This document shows, in pieces, positions 59,851 through 64,000 of a stretch of 64,000 bases of DNA (positions within the stretch are counted from its first letter, which is position 1; each line of letters starts with the position of its first letter). Origin of the DNA: Sambucus nigra. Taxonomy: Eukaryota > Streptophyta > Magnoliopsida > Dipsacales > Adoxaceae. The notes under the pieces were generated by a model. It worked only from the letters and a program-made list of their open reading frames with translations. It did no database searches and had not been told where the DNA came from. Both the position numbers and the translations under genes were made by a program. Where the stretch lies: positions 51,408,284 through 51,472,283 of the forward strand of contig OX422213.1 in the NCBI GenBank assembly GCA_949130495.1, read 5' to 3'.

Positions 59851-61494
59851 TCATTCACGTGTCGATATTTGGTCACCTTGCACTTCCCATACCCCATAGG
59901 GAGTAAGGAATTTTAGCATTTGGTGGATCGTTGAAGGCACGACCTCAAATTCCTTGAGGGCTACTCGTCCTATAATTAGGTTGTAGGCCAAGAAGATGTT
60001 TTCACCGCTAAATCCAATCAAGGGATGATGATAGGGGACAAGCCTAGCTCTGCTGAGGCCTAGGCTCTTAAAACAAGGCCAAAACATAATATCTGCTAAA
60101 CTTCCCCCATCAACGAGGATCCTCTGAACTTCACACCCATGCACCCTTGTGGTGATTACCAGAGGGTCATCGTGAGGAGATAAGATACTTTTGAAATCAA
60201 GTCGTGAGAAGCCAACTATGAGGGTGTCCATATCTACCTTCTTTCTCTTCTCGCGCTTAAGCTCCGTAGATGTCAAGTTTACAACCTCGACTTTAGTCAC
60301 TGCCTTAGCCTCTGCCACATGAGCTTTGCGATCTGCTACCTCTGCGCCACTTCCTGCTAGTCCCCCAAAAATAGTATTCACACCGAAAGAGATCATACCA
60401 CCCCTCTTTACTGGATCATTATCGTATTTCGATGGGAGGTCAAGGTCATCGTCATCATAATCTGAGTCATTAGCTCTTCTGGCAAGGATATCTTTCCGGC
60501 ATTTATCATTTTTTTTCTTTTTGGGGTCATCTCTTACCCCCCTAGAAGCTCTGACATCCACATACTTTCTAAGCTTTCCAGACTTCAACATCTTCTCGAT
60601 CTCATCCTTCAGGGTGCAACACTTATTAGTTAGATGGCCATGATCTTGATGGAACACACACCATAGGTTCTTGTTTCTTTTATGTGGAGGAGTCTTTAGC
60701 TTCCCCAGCCATCTCAAGGACCTGTTATTCTTTATTTCATTGAGGATGTATTCATAGCTCACAGTTAGAGGTGTATAGTGTGCAAACTTGTCGTCTGCAG
60801 CCCTCTTTTTCCCGTCCTTTTTCCTTTGAAATTTCCCACTGCTACTTCCATTTTTATACTCATACTTTGCAGCCATTGCTTCTTTTGCGTTCATAACCTT
60901 TCCAGCTATTTCTAACAGCTCGACCATAGACTTGGGAGGGTCTTCAGCAAGCTTCCAGAGTAGCTTACCCTTCTGAAGTCCTCCAATGAGGACTATAATG
61001 GCTATATTCTCTTCATAATCTTCAACCTCCAACTTTTCCTTATTGAACCTTGCTATGTAATCTTTGAGGCTTTCATTATTGCCTTGCTTTACATAGAGCA
61101 GATGGGTTGTTTTCTTTTGAGGTCTTACCCCAAAATAGAAGTTGTGTATGAAACGCTCAGCCAAACCCTTAAAGTTCTTAATGGAATTTTTAGGGAGATA
61201 AGTGAACCAGATATGTGCAGCTCCCGTTAAAGTGCTTGAGAAAGCTCAACACCTCATCTCTTCAGGGATTGAATAAATATCTGCTGCAGACTGATACATC
61301 TCAATGTGATGCACTGGGTTGGTACTACCATCGTACTTGGGAGACACTATCAGTGGTTTAAATTTGGTAGGGGTTGGGAAGTTAACAATCCTTGCAACAA
61401 ATGGGGAGCCCTCTGAAAATCCCCTTCTAGTGGGTCTCAGCTTTTTATAAGGTTCCCTATCTTCTCTTTCAGCCATTGAATGGAGTCTTTCCAA
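59851..61494 (-). pseudogene. gag: Element F gag-protease main part
   Basis: One frame from 61494 to 59851 with a single TGA at 61246-61248 (likely from CGA). The capsid-like region shows the Tat/Retand gag pattern (LYVKQGNNESLKDYIARF, LWKLAEDPPKSMVEL). A nucleocapsid-like block has CVFHQDHGHLTNKC and a basic tail. The protease active site reads LVDGGSLADI. The frame continues past the TGA at 59851 into pol without a shift, so gag and pol were one frame. The product packages RNA and is cut by its own protease. Confidence 0.88.
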
Positions 61495-61766
61495 GGTTTA
61501 GCAACGTCGGCTTGGCCGAGGTTATCCCCAACCACCTCTAAGGGGTGGATCGAGGGTTCCCCAGCTACTGTACAACGTCAGCTGTTGACCTCCTTGCCAC
61601 AGTCTCGATGATGTTGGGGTCGGCCATGATGAGGCCAATGTTCACCACCTTCCCTTTGTGAGACAGCTACACTTCTTGACCTGGATAACCTCTGCCTCAG
61701 AACATTAATTGGTCCGAGCCTTTCAAAGGCCGACCCTCTGCTCAAGCGATCAAAAGCTGATCCTCT

Positions 61767-62165
61767 TTATCGAGCGTTATCATCTTGTCTTGCTCCATAA
61801 CCTCGGCTCTGCTGTATAGGACGTATTGTGTTGTTTAAAACCTCGTATGGCTCCCAGCAGTCTACTGGAGCATCCCATGCCTCAATGTTGTCATAACTGT
61901 CCTCAGGGTAAGGGTTTCCTTGCCTCCCCAGGCATAAACACCTAGGGTCGGCAACGTCCCTCCTCCACTGAGGTGTGGGTTGGTCCTTTCGCGATGCCTG
62001 GGGTGGTCCCCTGGCCTTAGAATGTGGTTGAACAGCTGCCGGAGTAATCATCTCCGATGAGACCTTAGGTGGTCTTATTATATTCTGGATTAGCTGGGCA
62101 AATTTCTCTTTTATCGCTTGCTGCGTTGCAGCCAAGGACTTAAAGGCTGCTGCCACCTTAGGCAT
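61767..62165 (-). pseudogene. gag: Element F gag N-terminal part
   Basis: A 132-codon frame starting MPKVAAAFKSLAATQQ, rich in Ala, Pro, Gln and Arg, two bases out of frame with 61494-59851. The start codon is about 240 bp inside the 5' LTR, as expected of the leader. It likely represents the low-complexity N-terminus of gag, separated from the rest by an indel between 61767 and 61494. Confidence 0.6.
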
Positions 62166-62383
62166 TTCAGACTAGTCCTCTAACGCCAGACGGTGGAGGA
62201 GGTGGTGGTAACTATGGTGCCATATGATGAGACTAGAGAGCTTGTAATGAAAATATTAAAGAGATTGATACCTATAAGGACCTCTTTCAATGGTCACACA
62301 ACTTCACACGAGGGGTGAGGCCTGGTTCACCACCAGTCTTCGGTGAGGTCAAGCTATAAAAAGGAAGAGATGAATCTTTTCGT

Positions 62384-62401
62384 TCTCACAGATGATGCCA
62401 A
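62384..62401 (-). other. Candidate primer binding site of element F
   Basis: On the minus strand, TGGCATCATCTGTGAGAA begins a few bases after the 5' LTR end, which is the right place and starts with TGG. The matching tRNA was not identified from the sequence alone. Confidence 0.5.
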
Positions 62402-62403
62402 AA

Positions 62404-63276
62404 TGATGATGCTAGAAACACCACCACCACATGAGGTGTTGACAAGCTCAATCTAGCAATAACAATGGCAGCACAATAATGTATATATAGTAGAAGGAGG
62501 TGAGGAGAAGAGGATGAACACTTGTATATAAGTGGTTCAGCCAATCTGGCCTACGTCCACTGTGAGTGTGTGGGTAATATCACTAGATGAAGGCACTAAT
62601 GTCCATATATACAATCTCTCAAGCTTTCTCTCTCTATTGTGTAAACTAACAAAGTTTTAGCTAGGGTTGCAATTATGGATCCCTTTACAAGGTAGAGGAT
62701 GACCTCTATATATAGTGTTTGAGGGGTGTGATGTACCCCCCAAGCATACAATGGGCATGTACGTGAGAATCGAACCAGTATGAGTATGACACCTGGATGA
62801 TCTCATATAGTTAATGATGACCTCAATATTCCCTCATGTGAGGGGAAAGATTCGGTTATAACTGATTTGCCCATGTGTGCCAAACCTTACGTGTGCTTAT
62901 AAATTCTCGACCCTGTGTCCTTGACTGATGTAACCTCGGCCTGGACGAGTACGAGGTTAGTGGAGTCAGATGTAGTTACGTTGTCTTGTGTAACCGTGAG
63001 GACCTCGGCCAGGAGGGCAGGCCGAGGTTAGGTATGAGGTAGCTGCAACGTCGGCTGGGGCCGGTGATGACGTTGGCAGATGATTGAGCCCATGAGACTT
63101 TGCTGACCTCGACTAGTCATCAACCGAGGTTAGTGTATGAGGTAGCTCCAAGATCGGTTGGGGCCGACCTTGTGAGAGACGAACTTACTAATGGTTATCA
63201 GGCTTCTTGTCACCTCGGTTGTGAGACTGACCAAGGTTAGTTACTCTGAGTAAGAGGGTGCACTTTGGGCATATCA
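62404..63276 (-). repeat. 5' LTR of element F (873 bp)
   Basis: Pairs with 50944-51811. A TATATATA box at 62707-62714 on the minus strand is a candidate promoter for gag-pol. Followed on the right by the TACAT duplication and the resumed gag of element E. Confidence 0.93.
62707..62714 (-). promoter_or_regulatory. Candidate TATA box in 5' LTR of element F
   Basis: TATATATA within CTCTATATATAGTG, conserved at the matching place in the other LTR (about 51242). Position in U3 is plausible; no transcript data. Confidence 0.4.
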
Positions 63277-63281
63277 TACAT
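63277..63281 (+). repeat. Target site duplication TACAT (right) of element F
   Basis: Identical to 50939-50943. Confidence 0.93.
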
Positions 63282-64000
63282 ATCACTACATTAGGTGTAG
63301 CTTATGCATCTTGTTGTGTCAGTGCAAACACTCTTCCATGGCCTTGGCTTTGAGATTACCTCCTCTACCTCCCCTGTGTACAGTCTGCGTAGAACTTCTA
63401 CCTCCTACTTCCACACTCCCGACTGATGTCGTAGATCCCATCACTGGACAATTCTTCTATAAGTGCCCTAGTTGATGACAATGGAAACATAAAGGTGTCG
63501 TCTTAACTATTGTACATTCCTGAGACATGTGCCCTTTACCACTACATATAAAACAAAACATGGTCCTCGGTCCCAACACAAATACATTTTCTGACCGATT
63601 CATCCCAGTCCTTCCACCTCGAGCTTGAAATCTTCCACGTGCATTCTATTATTTTTAAATTCTTGGCCCTTAGATACTCCTCGTGCTACACTCTGAGTTT
63701 AGGTTCCCGTCTCCCATTCATATGATCTTATTCCATCGTGTCTAGCTTTCTTTGAGTATTCAGCTTGCATTTCTTTCATTGACTTTTCTGACATCATGGC
63801 CCTATCCACCAAGTCCACATGATCTGTGATCTTCATATCGGCAACCATGCTTTTTATATCTACACTCATCCCAGTTTGAAACCGATCACATTTACTTTCT
63901 TCCGTCCTCACCAAGTCAGGTGCAAATCGAGATAAGGATATAAATAAAGCTTCATACTCTGCCATTGTTCGGTTCCCCTGTTTCAATGTGATAAATTCTT
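63282..64000 (-). pseudogene. gag: Element E gag, C-terminal part, runs off the window
   Basis: 63986-63699 encodes a chromovirus capsid block (KQGNRTMAEYEALFISLSRF then VRTEESKCDRFQTGM). After a frame change, about 63560-63440 holds two zinc knuckles: CFICSGKGHMSQEC, intact, and CFHCHQLGHL followed by TAG and KNC, so the second is broken by a stop. The protein would coat the element RNA. The N-terminus and 5' LTR lie beyond 64000. Protease continues at 50909 on the other side of element F. Confidence 0.85.

Larger units (their letters stand above)
50944..63276 (-). mobile_element. Element F: complete Tat-lineage (Retand/Grande-like) Ty3-gypsy element, 12.3 kb
   Basis: Two LTRs of 868 and 873 bp with TGATGATGCTAG ... 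CATATCA ends (plus-strand view) are flanked by TACAT duplications. Minus-strand order: gag and protease (62165-59851), RT, RNase H, second (archaeal-type) RNase H and integrase (59850-56410), then a 63-bp tandem array (56310-55080), an antisense ORF (plus strand, 52560-54850), polypurine tract and 3' LTR. Dual RNase H, a long 3' non-coding part with tandem repeats and an antisense gene are hallmarks of the Tat lineage. It is inserted in element E, so it is younger than E. The reading frames carry several lesions, so it is not autonomous now. Confidence 0.93.
42029..64000 (-). mobile_element. Element E: Ty3-gypsy chromovirus, minus strand, with two nested insertions
   Basis: Reading right to left: gag (from beyond 64000 to about 63282), protease to integrase (50909-47734), chromodomain end (44700-44504), polypurine tract and 3' LTR (44488-42029). 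Two later insertions split it: element F at 50944-63276 and LTR D at 44701-47733. The 5' LTR and start of gag lie outside the window. Motif content (PR, RT, RNase H, INT, then chromodomain) and the end block fit the Tekay/Del lineage. Confidence 0.85.

Overview
The window looks like repeat-rich (peri)centromeric heterochromatin of a flowering plant with a large genome. Evidence for this is plant-type LTR retrotransposons of three lineages (SIRE/Maximus-like Ty1-copia, Tekay/Del-like chromovirus Ty3-gypsy, Tat/Retand/Grande-like Ty3-gypsy), an L1-type LINE with a zf-RVT tail, a plant mobile domain (PMD/MAIN-like) gene, and a satellite with a monomer of about 168 bp. I see no convincing host housekeeping gene. 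The species cannot be named from the sequence alone.

Layout. 1-6720: a pol-less, gag-only copia-type element (partial 5' LTR, Met-tRNA primer site, interrupted gag, about 1.9 kb of non-coding interior, complete 3' LTR) inserted in the satellite. 6721-8851 and 12149-17990: about 47 head-to-tail monomers of one array, split by a 5'-truncated LINE on the minus strand (8852-12148) whose reverse transcriptase frame is still open. 17991-24056: a non-satellite unit with minisatellites, an unknown acidic ORF (plus), a decayed PMD gene (minus), six copies of a 305-bp repeat and a PIF/Harbinger-like right end. 24057-25376: a probable copia LTR remnant.

26404-31690: 3' half of a minus-strand chromovirus (LTR A plus decayed pol). 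31691-40070: 3' end of a plus-strand element with LTR B, in which solo LTR C sits with a perfect 5-bp target duplication. 42029-64000: a second minus-strand chromovirus (element E) that runs off the window. Its pol is interrupted by solo LTR D (44701-47733), and its gag/pol region by a complete 12.3-kb Tat-lineage element F (50944-63276) with matching TACAT duplications, dual RNase H, an antisense ORF with an intron and a 63-bp tandem array.

Almost every coding region is broken by stops or frameshifts. Several stops fit C-to-T decay of CGA, CAA or CAG codons, as expected of methylated heterochromatin; the LINE frame is the exception. The most unusual signal is that four LTRs from two superfamilies carry dense clusters of short perfect palindromes. 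In the homologous gypsy LTRs A and D these lie at nearly the same offset but use different words. This could be a family-specific RNA pairing (genome dimerisation) device, which is a hypothesis only.
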